Shown: positions 29,011 to 37,939 of the stretch, piece by piece
Layout of the letters: each line of letters begins with the position of its first letter
Position numbering within the stretch: position 1 is the first letter of the stretch
From: Desulfobacterales bacterium
GTDB taxonomy: Bacteria; Desulfobacterota; Desulfobacteria; Desulfobacterales; JAHEIW01
Length of the DNA: 64,000 bases
Reading direction: 5' to 3'
Assembly: GCA_030066985.1 (NCBI GenBank)
Contig: JASJAN010000025.1
Location: forward strand, 1-64,000
Program-made: the position numbers and the translations under genes
Notes under the pieces: generated by a model
Database searches by the model: none
Told to the model about the DNA's origin: nothing
Seen by the model: the letters and a program-made list of their open reading frames with translations, nothing else

Positions 29011-30012
29011 CTAGTGCGGCAATTCCATTTTCATTTTGGCGGGCACCTTACACTGAATCGGGATGGCACCCGCGTGCTCCGCCAGTGAAACGACCAGCGC
29101 GTGCGGGTAGGTCATGCAGGCGATGCCGATAAAGATGACACGGACCAGTTCGGGCATGTCGAAGCTGACACCGCTGAGCAACAAATAGGCCGATCCGCCC
29201 AGCGCCAGAGTCGCCGCGGTGACGGGCAGCGCCATTCGCATCATACCGGCGACGGCAGACAAGGCAGAGCCCGATGCGGTATTGCCCGACAGCCGGAGCA
29301 TGTGGCGAATAGAATGCAAAAAACTAAAGTAGACGCCGAAGGCCAGCAGGGCCGGAAGGATGCAAAAAAGTGCTGCCAGTGCCGCCAGCTCGATGGCTGG
29401 CAGCAAAAAAAGCAGCTCTTTGCGGCGAATGAATTGGAACCCGGCCCAGGTTATGCATACAAGCAGGCAGACAACAAAAACGGGCATGATTGCGACCAGC
29501 ATTGAAACCACGCTTCGGGCGCCCGGCTCCGAAATCAGATATGAAAACAGCTGCAAAATCTCCTGCCGGTTAAATACGGCTGGCAATGTCAGCACAAGCC
29601 CGCCACGGGCGAGAATCTCAGCGATGCGGACCAACAGCGGGGTTGAGTGTGTTGCTAAGCTGTCGCCCGCCCCGAAATGGTAGAGCGTCAGGGCAAGAAA
29701 TGCAACAAAGCTGGCAGTTGGATGGATCCACCACGCTACCAGCACAATTGCCATAGTGAGCACATAAGCCGTCAAGAAGTAAAGCGCCCAGGCTTTTCCG
29801 ATTCGCGGTTGCAGAAATTGTTTAGCCAGGGCGTAATCAAGCGCCCCGTGCGGAATCCCCACAAAGGGCAACAAAACGATGAGCAGCTTGATGTGCAGTT
29901 CGGTCGAACCGGGTCCAAAAAGTACGCTTCCGATAATGGCAACCACGCCAATGCAGCTAAATGCAAATGCGTGGCGAGCCAACCAACTGCGAGATGTCAT
30001 CCGAGCGATCAC
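29011..30012 (-). CDS. blh: Brp/Blh beta-carotene 15,15'-dioxygenase
   Basis: A 333-aa integral membrane enzyme with about eight helices. Conserved histidines that bind the catalytic iron in Brp/Blh proteins are present: GIPHGALDY (near residue 55), LYHFGAGDS (about 111) and SFLHSIRHMLRLSG (about 237). It splits beta-carotene into two retinals, the chromophore of the rhodopsin encoded upstream. Its start overlaps the crtY stop by 4 bases (ATGA), so it is the last gene of a coupled crtI-crtB-crtY-blh unit. O2 is a substrate of this family, notable in a presumed anaerobe. Confidence 0.93.
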   Translation of the reverse strand: MIARMTSRSWLARHAFAFSCIGVVAIIGSVLFGPGSTELHIKLLIVLLPFVGIPHGALDYALAKQFLQPRIGKAWALYFLTAYVLTMAIVLVAWWIHPTASFVAFLALTLYHFGAGDSLATHSTPLLVRIAEILARGGLVLTLPAVFNRQEILQLFSYLISEPGARSVVSMLVAIMPVFVVCLLVCITWAGFQFIRRKELLFLLPAIELAALAALFCILPALLAFGVYFSFLHSIRHMLRLSGNTASGSALSAVAGMMRMALPVTAATLALGGSAYLLLSGVSFDMPELVRVIFIGIACMTYPHALVVSLAEHAGAIPIQCKVPAKMKMELPH

Positions 30013-31169
30013 GACGCTGTGCCTCCAGCAAGGCTAACCCGTCCTGCCTGGCGTATAAAAGGGCGCTTCGGCATTGCTGCAATTACCCGAAAAATATCGA
30101 TAACCGATGCCTTATCGGATAAGAACCGCACCAGCCGGTCAGCCGGCACGCGCTGGAAAAGGTGAAAAAATACCTCCGGTGCTTCTGATGGATGCGCCGC
30201 TAAAAATGAAAGAAAAATCCTGTCCATGTAGGTAGACAGCCATGGACGTGGCTTTGGCAGCCGCTGATGCCGACCAGCAGCGATATCCCCGGCAACTGCC
30301 CGGCTCCACTTTTGAATGGGAAGAAAGCCGTATCCTGTGCTTCCTTTTACCATCCCTGCCGCTGTGCCGATAGGTATCAAACGCGTCGGCATTTTCGGCG
30401 GCGAGAGTTCCGCTGTCATGGGAATAACGCCTTGCTCCTGAAATAGAACCTCATAGTTGTTCAGGTCAAAGCGATCACTCAAATAATCTCTGATCAATTT
30501 AATATATACGTCGGTTTCAAGCGGCAAATGAGAAATCACGGTGGGTTCGACAAGCGCTTCGCTCTCAGAAAAAGGCAGCACGTAGACAAAGGTTATGCCG
30601 TGGCGCTGTGTAACGTCGAAGTCCATGAGTGTGACGGTCCTGCTGTCGAATACCGGTCTGTGAGCTCGTATTCTTTGACCGGTGTAATGCTGTAGAAGAC
30701 AACCCAATTTTGATAGTTGATGACCATCATTTCTGCCGTCAAACATGATCCGCGCTCTGAAGGTACCCCTGTTTGTCGAAATGCAAACATCACTCTTATT
30801 TTCAACGATATCCGTTACGGCCGTTTGAAGGAAAAGATCGGTCGATGGGGACCGGTTGATGGTATCCAAAGCAGCTTCATAGAAGGCATCAGCGGGCAGA
30901 CACTGATAGGGAAATTGCGAAGATGCCTGCATCAGCTCACGTCGGCCGAACCGGACCTTCCATTGGCGCCACTCATGGCCGACAGCGTGCGAAAACCGGT
31001 GCGTTGCAGTCTTCCAGAAACACCAGACGCGATCAAAATGGTACGAGCGGCGGGGTTCGAGCACAGCAATGCGCCGATCGCCAGATAATGCGTGAACCAG
31101 CTCGACCGCCAGCGACAGACCGGAGCAGCCCGCACCGACAATGGCGACATCATAAACCCTTTCCATCAA
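30009..31169 (-). CDS. crtY: Lycopene beta-cyclase
   Basis: 386-aa flavoprotein with the N-terminal dinucleotide site DVAIVGAGCSGLSLAVEL. CrtY/CrtL-type features follow: a DGR loop (MFDGRN near residue 147), MDFDVTQ, and PTRLIPIGTAAGMVKGSTGYGF near residue 275. It cyclises both ends of lycopene to make beta-carotene for cleavage by Blh. Start overlaps the crtB stop by 4 bases and its stop overlaps the blh start. Membrane-associated FAD enzyme by family knowledge. Confidence 0.92.
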   Translation of the reverse strand: MMERVYDVAIVGAGCSGLSLAVELVHALSGDRRIAVLEPRRSYHFDRVWCFWKTATHRFSHAVGHEWRQWKVRFGRRELMQASSQFPYQCLPADAFYEAALDTINRSPSTDLFLQTAVTDIVENKSDVCISTNRGTFRARIMFDGRNDGHQLSKLGCLLQHYTGQRIRAHRPVFDSRTVTLMDFDVTQRHGITFVYVLPFSESEALVEPTVISHLPLETDVYIKLIRDYLSDRFDLNNYEVLFQEQGVIPMTAELSPPKMPTRLIPIGTAAGMVKGSTGYGFLPIQKWSRAVAGDIAAGRHQRLPKPRPWLSTYMDRIFLSFLAAHPSEAPEVFFHLFQRVPADRLVRFLSDKASVIDIFRVIAAMPKRPFIRQAGRVSLAGGTAS

Positions 31170-32119
31170 TAACCTCTATGGGTTCCAGGCAGCCCTTTGA
31201 GCGCCCGGTGCAATTTCATATCATGATGCGGCTGACGACCGGCGTTCCAGTAAAACGGGTTAAACAGCACGCTGCCGACAGCGCAAAGAGTTCGCCATAT
31301 TTTCTCCGAATCTCTGACAAAAGCCCTGCTGCCCCAAATAGTTTCTGACCGAATACGCAGGCCAATGGCTTCGTAAAGACGCGCTGCAGTAATTACCGCT
31401 AAACGTGCGCGAAACGGGATAAATCGCATTCCTTTATCAGCGCTTCGATAATACTGTGCAGCACGGTCAAGAAGCTGTTCTCTGGCATTGGTGATTCGCC
31501 GTCTGATATCGGGCCTGCCGTTTAAAATGTGGTGCGGCTCGACATCTATTCCCAGCATTTCATGCGGCAGATAAATACGGTCGTTGCGGGCATCATCGAC
31601 GACATCTCTTGCAATGTTGGTCAATTGCATCGCTATGCCCAGGTCGACGGCGAACGGCAGGGCAACCGGATCCTTGACCCTCATGACGCCACACATCATT
31701 AAGCCCACTGTTGAAGCCACACCGTATGCATAGCGAATCAAATCGTCCCATGATTCTACTCTAACTTTGCCGGTGTCGGATTTGATGGCGTCGACGAGTA
31801 TATGCGGAAGCCGGGAGTCGATTCCAATTTGTTGCGCCAAATCTATGAAAGCCTGCACATCCGGCTGGCAACTGAAGGCGGCGTTTAGATCGGAGCGGAT
31901 GTTACCTAATTTGTGCCCGGCAACATATGCTGTTTGATGGTCAGCGATATCATCTACGTATCGGCAGAATGCATATAAAACGGCGACGTCAGCCGCTGTT
32001 TGGCGAGAAAACAGACTAGCAGCCCAGGTAAAGCTTTTGGCATGACGCGCCATTGTCTTTTGGGCGCTGCCCTGATGATTGATTCTGCTATAGGGTGCTG
32101 CACATGAGTGGATTTCCAT
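31166..32119 (-). CDS. crtB: Phytoene synthase
   Basis: 317 aa, helical squalene/phytoene synthase family. The first aspartate motif is RYVDDIADH (near residue 53) and the second is DVVDDARNDRIYLP (near 160), both Mg2+-diphosphate binding. It condenses two geranylgeranyl diphosphates to phytoene. No geranylgeranyl diphosphate synthase (crtE) lies in this cluster, so the precursor must come from a host enzyme elsewhere. It starts 17 bases after crtI and overlaps crtY by 4 bases. Confidence 0.95.
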   Translation of the reverse strand: MEIHSCAAPYSRINHQGSAQKTMARHAKSFTWAASLFSRQTAADVAVLYAFCRYVDDIADHQTAYVAGHKLGNIRSDLNAAFSCQPDVQAFIDLAQQIGIDSRLPHILVDAIKSDTGKVRVESWDDLIRYAYGVASTVGLMMCGVMRVKDPVALPFAVDLGIAMQLTNIARDVVDDARNDRIYLPHEMLGIDVEPHHILNGRPDIRRRITNAREQLLDRAAQYYRSADKGMRFIPFRARLAVITAARLYEAIGLRIRSETIWGSRAFVRDSEKIWRTLCAVGSVLFNPFYWNAGRQPHHDMKLHRALKGLPGTHRGY

Positions 32120-32136
32120 TGATGATACCTTTCTGT

Positions 32137-33681
32137 TTAATCTGACACATAACGGATATGCCGATGATCAATCACGTTCTGTAATACCTTGGCCGAACTG
32201 AGCACACCGGGCAGGCCGGCGCCGGGGTGGGTGCCGGCGCCGACAAAATATAAGCCCTTTAGCCGCTTGTTTTTGTTATGGAACCGAAACCAGGCCGACT
32301 GGGTGAATTTGGGCGCAATGGAAAAGCCGCTTCCCCACAGGGAGAGATAATTTCGCTCAAAGTCAAGCGGAGTCATGTAAAATGAGTGGACGATGTGGCG
32401 CTTCAGACCGGGAAGCAAATGCGATTCCAGAGTATCCAAAATGCGGTCTCGATACCTGTCACCCACGCGCCGCCAATCTATTCCGCTTTTAAGATTCGGC
32501 ACCGGAGAAAGAACATAGAAACTGTCGCATCCCTCCGGCGCCATGGTCCTGTCCGTTGCGGTGGGACGGTGAAGATAAAGGCTGAGATCATCTGCCAGGC
32601 GCTTGTGGTCAAAAACATCCTTGAGTAGCCCTTTGAACCGTGGCCCCAGCCAGATGGTATGATGCGCTATCTCATCGTACCGGCGGGAAGTCCCAAAATA
32701 AAGCACGAACAAGCCCATTGAGTAAGTCATGTGTTTGATGCGTTGATCAATTACGGGACTATCGTGGTCTTCCGGCATCATACGCGTGTAGACGTATGGA
32801 GGATCAGCATTCATGACGACAATGTCGGATCGCAACTGCTCGTTATTTTCGATGATGACCCCGCCCGCACGTTGATTTTTATTCACAATTCGCTCAACAG
32901 TTGTGCCGAGCCGCAAATGGATACCTTGGCGGCGCATCAAGTCGCCAAGCGCATCAATCAAAAAGCCCATCCCTCCCATGCAGTAATGTATGCCCCACCG
33001 CCTCTCAAGATAGTGGATCAAGGTGTATATCGAAGTTGTGTCAAACGGATTGCCGCCGACCAATAGAGGGTGAATACTGAATATCTGGCGCAGGTAAGGG
33101 TCCCGGATATAGCGCGACACCATCCCGTATACGCTCCTGTAGCTTTGAAGACGCATAAGTTTCGGCACCTGGGCGACCATGTCAGAAAGGCGATGGAAGG
33201 GTCTATCGGCCAGTTGATCGAAACCGACGTCGAAAATCTTGCGAGACATATCAAGCAATCGCAGGTACCCTTTACGGTCACCCGGATTAAATCGCTCGAT
33301 TTCTCTCAATGTGTCCTCTACCGTTCCACCGTAGTTGAATTCCCTTCGATCTGAAAAAACGATACGATACCACGGATCAAGCGGCCTTAGATCGACATAA
33401 TTATAAAGGTTTTCGTTATAAAGTGAGAACAGCTCCTCGAACAAAAACGGAGCCGTTATCACAGTGGGGCCGGCATCGTATGTGAAGCCGTCCTTTTTGA
33501 AAACCTGCGCACGCCCTCCCAGGCGCTTCATCCGATCAATGAGGGTAACGCGATACCCCAACGCCCTGAGCCTCAAAGCCGAGGCCATTCCGCCGAATCC
33601 GGCCCCGACAACGACAGCATGAAGCGCATCGTCAGTGTCACAATGGACCATTGTCAAAGTCATGCTCGCAGCCTTCCACAT
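32137..33681 (-). CDS. crtI: Phytoene desaturase (lycopene-forming)
   Basis: 514 aa FAD-dependent CrtI-type desaturase with VVGAGFGGMASALRLRALG at the N terminus, GGRAQVF and DAGPTVITAPF following, and the C-terminal FAD region YFVGAGTHPGAGLPGVLSSA. It turns phytoene into lycopene in four steps. Several ATGs lie at the 5' end (33681, 33663, 33654); the one at 33663 has GGAAGG upstream and may be the true start. The stop of the rhodopsin gene is about 100 bases upstream on the same strand. Confidence 0.95.
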   Translation of the reverse strand: MWKAASMTLTMVHCDTDDALHAVVVGAGFGGMASALRLRALGYRVTLIDRMKRLGGRAQVFKKDGFTYDAGPTVITAPFLFEELFSLYNENLYNYVDLRPLDPWYRIVFSDRREFNYGGTVEDTLREIERFNPGDRKGYLRLLDMSRKIFDVGFDQLADRPFHRLSDMVAQVPKLMRLQSYRSVYGMVSRYIRDPYLRQIFSIHPLLVGGNPFDTTSIYTLIHYLERRWGIHYCMGGMGFLIDALGDLMRRQGIHLRLGTTVERIVNKNQRAGGVIIENNEQLRSDIVVMNADPPYVYTRMMPEDHDSPVIDQRIKHMTYSMGLFVLYFGTSRRYDEIAHHTIWLGPRFKGLLKDVFDHKRLADDLSLYLHRPTATDRTMAPEGCDSFYVLSPVPNLKSGIDWRRVGDRYRDRILDTLESHLLPGLKRHIVHSFYMTPLDFERNYLSLWGSGFSIAPKFTQSAWFRFHNKNKRLKGLYFVGAGTHPGAGLPGVLSSAKVLQNVIDHRHIRYVSD

Positions 33682-33782
33682 GGCTGGACAACAGATGAGA
33701 TGAATCGTATTTTCAATTTGTCACCTGGTTGACCCCAGTTTTATTTAACAGCCTCATCGGCTACACGTACACTGCTCATTAA

Positions 33783-34583
33783 TCAAGCAATCGCAAAACC
33801 TTGCTGTTCGCTCAGCATTGAAGCCGTTACCGTTAGCATAATGCCGTAGATGACCTTGGAAGCGATATCTGCAATGGTATAAATAACCTGCTGGCTCACA
33901 ATAGTAATCTCATAGGAAACACCGGCCTGCATTAAGATCGGTGCCGCATAAGCTATCGGGTATAGCCACCAGGCAATGTAAAAAAGCGGGAGAATCGCGC
34001 CGAATACCTTGCGCGGGGAGTCTTCCATACGGGCCTTTCCGTCATTGATCACCCGGGTGATGAGGACCAACACATAAATAAAGAACAGCGTTGAGACAAT
34101 TCCCCAAAAAGCCCACCAGAAAATATTCTCGTTAAGCCGGCCAGGCTCGTAAAATTGGCCGATGTAACCGAGTATGATCATCATACAGCCTGAAAATGAA
34201 AACCGGGTGATGTATTTGGCGCGTTCGGTCCCGACGATCTCAGCAACAAACAGTATCTGGATCAACAACATGGGCACATCAATCAGCCAATTCAGGTACC
34301 GGTAGCCGTTGGTGAACAGATCCGCTCCGGGCTTCAGCGCATAGGCCTGCCCATTGAAGGCGTACGCAGCCGTCCAGCTTTCTTTCTGTATGAACAGAAG
34401 TAAAAATGCCGATACCATGACAACAACCGATATGACCGATGACATCCGGTACTTTGGCAGGCAATTGTTTTTGGTGAGGATAAAAAATAGCAAGGCGGCT
34501 GCCATCGCAGCGTACCCAAGTGTCAGAATGTGATTGACTATTTCAAACCCTTCGACAGACACTGTAAAAACTTCAGCATTCAT
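33783..34583 (-). CDS. NDQ-motif microbial rhodopsin, light-driven Na+ pump (KR2 type)
   Basis: 266 aa, seven helices, from the ATG at 34583 with SD GGAGG (an upstream TTG overlaps the SD). Helix C reads YRYLNWLIDVPMLLIQ, giving N98, D102 and Q109, the NDQ set of Na+ pumps (N112/D116/Q123 in KR2), not the D-T-E of proton pumps. Retinal lysine is K243 in ADIASKVIYG with counter-ion D239. H18, D88 and R95 also match KR2 H30, D102 and R109. Position 106 is Leu (PR L105), which suggests green absorption. KR2 R243 is Gln here, and KR2 N61 is Ser. The gene heads crtI-crtB-crtY-blh. Ion choice needs electrophysiology. Confidence 0.95.
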   Translation of the reverse strand: MNAEVFTVSVEGFEIVNHILTLGYAAMAAALLFFILTKNNCLPKYRMSSVISVVVMVSAFLLLFIQKESWTAAYAFNGQAYALKPGADLFTNGYRYLNWLIDVPMLLIQILFVAEIVGTERAKYITRFSFSGCMMIILGYIGQFYEPGRLNENIFWWAFWGIVSTLFFIYVLVLITRVINDGKARMEDSPRKVFGAILPLFYIAWWLYPIAYAAPILMQAGVSYEITIVSQQVIYTIADIASKVIYGIMLTVTASMLSEQQGFAIA

Positions 34584-34799
34584 AAACGCCTCCAATCTGA
34601 CTTTATTTTAAGCTTATTTTGTATTCAAATCGATTTACTATATTCTTAAAAATCGCAGAACATCCGCATCAATTAGTGACTTGATCATTTTCAAATTTTT
34701 GTGTCAGAATCATATTGTTGCCGTCCCAATCGATGCAGCTGCAGACATCCGGCTTATTTTTGGTTCACAGGTTCGGGCTGCGGGTTTAATAAAACGTGC

Positions 34800-35618
34800 T
34801 TATTTGCCAGACTGGTAGTGGATGACAGCAGCAGGCTCAAGAATCCGGAATGTAAAGGACTCGGTGTAGTACAGTTTTACCGTATCGGTTGTGTGCGACT
34901 CATATCCCACTGCGAGATCTTGGCCTAAAATAAGCTCCAGGTCACCGCCGCGCTGTGACAACATGAAAGCCTCGTTTGCATATTTGCCGGTCAGATAGGG
35001 ACTCAAAACCACCTGACCGTTGAGGATATTTTCAGCCTGCATTTTAACAGGGTAGCCTTGCAGCGTGGCCGACATGACCTTCCATAGCTTCGGTCCCACG
35101 ACAAAAGAATAAGGCCCCTCAATAGAGCGCCCGGCGAAAACGGTGATGCCCTCGGCAACGGCTTCCAGCAATTGCGCAGGTTTTGAGTTCAGCGTCAGGC
35201 ATTCACCCTCAGCACACAATGCCAATCCTTTGATATTGGCCTCCGGCAAGCCATGGTATACGACTTGTTCTTCAAACAGAGCAATTTTCCGGGCAGCATC
35301 TTCTAAATTGTCAAGGTTTACATCTTTGGCACCCCGAACCACGCTGTCCAATTCCCTGATGTCCAGCTCAAATGGAATCCGGGTTTCAACAAGATGATGC
35401 ACCTTATGAATGCCACATGAAACACCCCCCTTGGGCTGCTTTTTGGGAAATTCAAGACGCCCCTCAGGGACACCGGGAAAATCGGTTCCCATCGGCCCGG
35501 AAACATCAACCACCTGCCGGGCAGAAAGCATCGCTTTTAGGCTGCTGATCGCCTGTTCATCGATTTCGATCCAGGCTTCAGCGGGAATCGGCGCCAGTTC
35601 TCTTTTTAAAATATCCAT
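34800..35618 (-). CDS. Encapsulin shell protein (family 1, HK97 fold)
   Basis: 272 aa from the ATG at 35618 with SD AAAGGAG. The N-terminal helix MDILKRELAPIPAEAWIEID, the strand-rich E-loop region and FELDIRELDSVVRGAKDVNLD are typical of linocin/encapsulin shells that self-assemble into roughly 24-32 nm cages. It lies 48 bases downstream of a hemerythrin gene whose product ends in a targeting peptide, so the cargo is evident. The rhodopsin gene starts 216 bases further on. Pore residues cannot be judged from sequence alone. Confidence 0.93.
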   Translation of the reverse strand: MDILKRELAPIPAEAWIEIDEQAISSLKAMLSARQVVDVSGPMGTDFPGVPEGRLEFPKKQPKGGVSCGIHKVHHLVETRIPFELDIRELDSVVRGAKDVNLDNLEDAARKIALFEEQVVYHGLPEANIKGLALCAEGECLTLNSKPAQLLEAVAEGITVFAGRSIEGPYSFVVGPKLWKVMSATLQGYPVKMQAENILNGQVVLSPYLTGKYANEAFMLSQRGGDLELILGQDLAVGYESHTTDTVKLYYTESFTFRILEPAAVIHYQSGK

Positions 35619-35666
35619 TAGATCTCCTTTCACTGAATGCGATAATGATTTGCAACGATACACCCA

Positions 35667-36212
35667 TTACGTTTTTAGACCGCCGATGCCCAGCCCCATA
35701 GCGGTGATGGTGGCATCGCCGATTACTTTGGCCTTAGGCCCTTTTTCGGACTTGGCAGCGCGATTGGCGATCGCGCCGGGGACCTCAGGAACTTTGATGT
35801 TTAAAGCGTTATCCTTGGCTTCGACAAAAAGTTTGCCGAGTGTTTCAAGATCTTCAGGCGGGATCACACCCTGGGACATTGGAAATATATCAGCCTCCTC
35901 TTCATCCAAATGATGCGTTGTATATTCACCCAGCCCTTCGATTTTAACTGGAAAATGTTCGTGTTCATTTGGAAATCCTTCTGCATCCTTGATAATGAGT
36001 TCTATAATATGATGTTCGTTGACCGCCTCCAGTGCATCGTGCTCAGCCTCAGGGAAGGTTTGCAAAATGTCATAAAAATATTTTTCTTCCAGGGTATGGT
36101 GAACGACCAAGTGGCGCATAAATTCGTCAAAAACTTTGGGGTCATTCATAGACTGTTTAAAGAGCTGACGCAAAACACCGTGGTGAGAGACCAAATTGTC
36201 GATGATGCTCAT
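35667..36212 (-). CDS. Encapsulin cargo: hemerythrin-like protein with targeting tail
   Basis: 181 aa from the ATG at 36212 with SD GGAGG; the longer open frame upstream lacks an SD. Residues 1-115 are a hemerythrin four-helix bundle with iron ligands H10/H11 (SHHG), HHTLEEKYF, EHH and HHLDEEEADIF. A flexible, Ala/Lys-rich linker leads to a C-terminal tail, TAMGLGIGGLKT, which matches the encapsulation peptides of hemerythrin cargoes. Encapsulated hemerythrins are linked to binding of O2 or NO and to protection from oxidative or nitrosative stress. Function here is inferred. Confidence 0.9.
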   Translation of the reverse strand: MSIIDNLVSHHGVLRQLFKQSMNDPKVFDEFMRHLVVHHTLEEKYFYDILQTFPEAEHDALEAVNEHHIIELIIKDAEGFPNEHEHFPVKIEGLGEYTTHHLDEEEADIFPMSQGVIPPEDLETLGKLFVEAKDNALNIKVPEVPGAIANRAAKSEKGPKAKVIGDATITAMGLGIGGLKT

Positions 36213-36320
36213 AGATCCTCCATGGATTAAAATGTTTGTAAGTTTGTAAGATCGATGCCGGGGAGTCTTCCCAACCTTAAAGACCTTTTTGTAAGCCATC
36301 TTCTCTGCGAAACGACTCCG

Positions 36321-37331
36321 CTATGAATTCCCGAAAACGCCTTCAGCGTGTGCGGCATAATCGGGCAGTGTGCGCCTGAATGAATCCTTCATATTTGAGA
36401 TGATGTTCTTTTGAATTTGACGAACACGTTCTCTTGATATTCCATACTGTTTGCCGATCTCTGCTAACGTCTTGGGATTTTCAGTAAAAATGCGCATATC
36501 AAAAATATCAAGCTCACGCTGGTTCATTTCTTTTCGGAATTCTGCAATTCTTTGATGAAGTATGACATTAAATTCCTTTTTGGATATTTTTTCTTCAATG
36601 GATTCAGCGGGCGCTTTCATGAATTCGATTCTGGTGGTATCCGAATCATCTGTTATAGGCGCATCGAGAGATACATCCCACGCGCTGAGGCGCTGGTCCA
36701 TTTCGACAACTTCCTTTTTTGGCACTCCCAACCGCTTTGAAATAAGCTCTGGCTTCGGCTCAAATCCCATATCCCGCAATTTCTGTTTTTCTTTTTTGAG
36801 TCTGAAAAATAGTTTTCTTTGCGCCTGTGTGGTTCCAATTTTTACCAGGCGAGAGTTGTCCATTAAATACTTGACGATATACGCTTTAATCCAGAATGAG
36901 GCGTAATATGAAAATTTGACATTTTTGTCCGGATCGAATTTTTCAACCGCTTTTATCAGCCCGATATTGCCCTCCTGGATGAGGTCCATCAGATTTTGCA
37001 TCCAGAGTCTCTTATAATCCAGGGCGATCTTCACGACGAGCCTTAAATTGGAAGTCACCAACACATGCGTTGCCCGGCGATCAGCATTCTTACGTAGTCT
37101 TAGAGCCAGCTCTCGCTCTTGATCCCGCGTCAAAAGCTGGTATTTGCTGATATTCGCCAGATAGCTCCGGAGTGTATTGGGGTGGTCAGATACATTCGTC
37201 CGCTGATTCGGTTTTTTCGTCGAATTTGCAGAATCAACTGCCTCTTTTGTGTCTATTTTCGTTGGCTTAGCCTTGTTTGGATTTGCCCGACTTTGTCTGG
37301 ATTTTCGCGCTGGATTTCTCATTTTCGACAT
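36321..37331 (-). CDS. rpoH: RpoH-type (sigma-32) sigma factor
   Basis: 336 aa from the ATG at 37331 (SD GAGGGGGG); an in-frame TTG is upstream. About 50 residues of Lys/Asn-rich N-terminal extension are followed by sigma70 regions 2 (DLIQEGNIGLIKAVEKFD, YASFWIKAYIV), 3 and 4 (GISRERVRQIQ). The RpoH box QRKLFFRLKK (about 171-180) identifies the heat-shock subclass. In other bacteria RpoH paralogs respond to photo-oxidative stress; this role is only suggested by its position between light-signalling and encapsulin/rhodopsin genes. Confidence 0.9.
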   Translation of the reverse strand: MSKMRNPARKSRQSRANPNKAKPTKIDTKEAVDSANSTKKPNQRTNVSDHPNTLRSYLANISKYQLLTRDQERELALRLRKNADRRATHVLVTSNLRLVVKIALDYKRLWMQNLMDLIQEGNIGLIKAVEKFDPDKNVKFSYYASFWIKAYIVKYLMDNSRLVKIGTTQAQRKLFFRLKKEKQKLRDMGFEPKPELISKRLGVPKKEVVEMDQRLSAWDVSLDAPITDDSDTTRIEFMKAPAESIEEKISKKEFNVILHQRIAEFRKEMNQRELDIFDMRIFTENPKTLAEIGKQYGISRERVRQIQKNIISNMKDSFRRTLPDYAAHAEGVFGNS

Positions 37332-37359
37332 CCTGCCCCCCTCTCTTAACAATGAACCC

Positions 37360-37746
37360 TTACTTTAAGGTATTGTACGTTTCCCCGCTCAACACTTTAT
37401 CAATAGCTTGGATTATTTCCTTTGCTGCCGACCGCTTGAGAATGTATCCTGAAGCGCCAGATGACATGCATTGTTGCATATACTCCGGTTCTTCGTATGT
37501 GCTTAACACAATGATTTTTAGGCCCGGATCGTATTTATTCACCAGAGAAACAACATCAGGCGCCTGGGTAACGATAAAGGACTGATCAAGCAAGACAAGG
37601 TCCGGATCTATTTTTGGCAGCATCTCTGTAAGCGACTTCTCATCACATACCATAACGATTGAATTGAACTTGGTTTTCAATAATCCTCTGATACTGTCCA
37701 GTGTCGCCATATGCCTGTCTGCCAATAAAACAGTTCTTTTTTTCAT
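37360..37746 (-). CDS. Single-domain response regulator
   Basis: 128 aa, receiver only. Phospho-accepting Asp is in LVLLDQSF (near residue 54), switch Thr/Ser is in VLSTYEE, and the conserved Lys in ILKRSAA. No output domain follows, so it works by protein contact or in a phosphorelay. It lies between the sigma factor gene (about 30 bases) and the LuxR-type regulator gene, with twin 12-bp repeats about 195 bases upstream of its start. It may connect the two kinases to the RpoH-type factor. Confidence 0.85.
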   Translation of the reverse strand: MKKRTVLLADRHMATLDSIRGLLKTKFNSIVMVCDEKSLTEMLPKIDPDLVLLDQSFIVTQAPDVVSLVNKYDPGLKIIVLSTYEEPEYMQQCMSSGASGYILKRSAAKEIIQAIDKVLSGETYNTLK

Positions 37747-37939
37747 TGAATTGCCTTAATTTTCTGAAGAAAATCGCACATGAGCTAATATGATTGATGG
37801 TTAGAAGGGACGCCTCAGGTCAATGCCGCAATATGAATATTAAGACAACTGACTATAGCGGTTATCGCGCAGACGTTGAGTGAAATCAATTCGGAGAATT
37901 ACAGATTTTGAGAAAAGAATTTACTGACATATGCTGGCA

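Noticed and set aside
33783-34583. Reading the rhodopsin as a proton pump (proteorhodopsin) or sensory rhodopsin
   Set aside because: The D-T-E (or D-T-D) set of proton pumps is replaced by N-D-Q, and there is no transducer gene beside it. The sequence follows KR2 closely through helix C and helix G.
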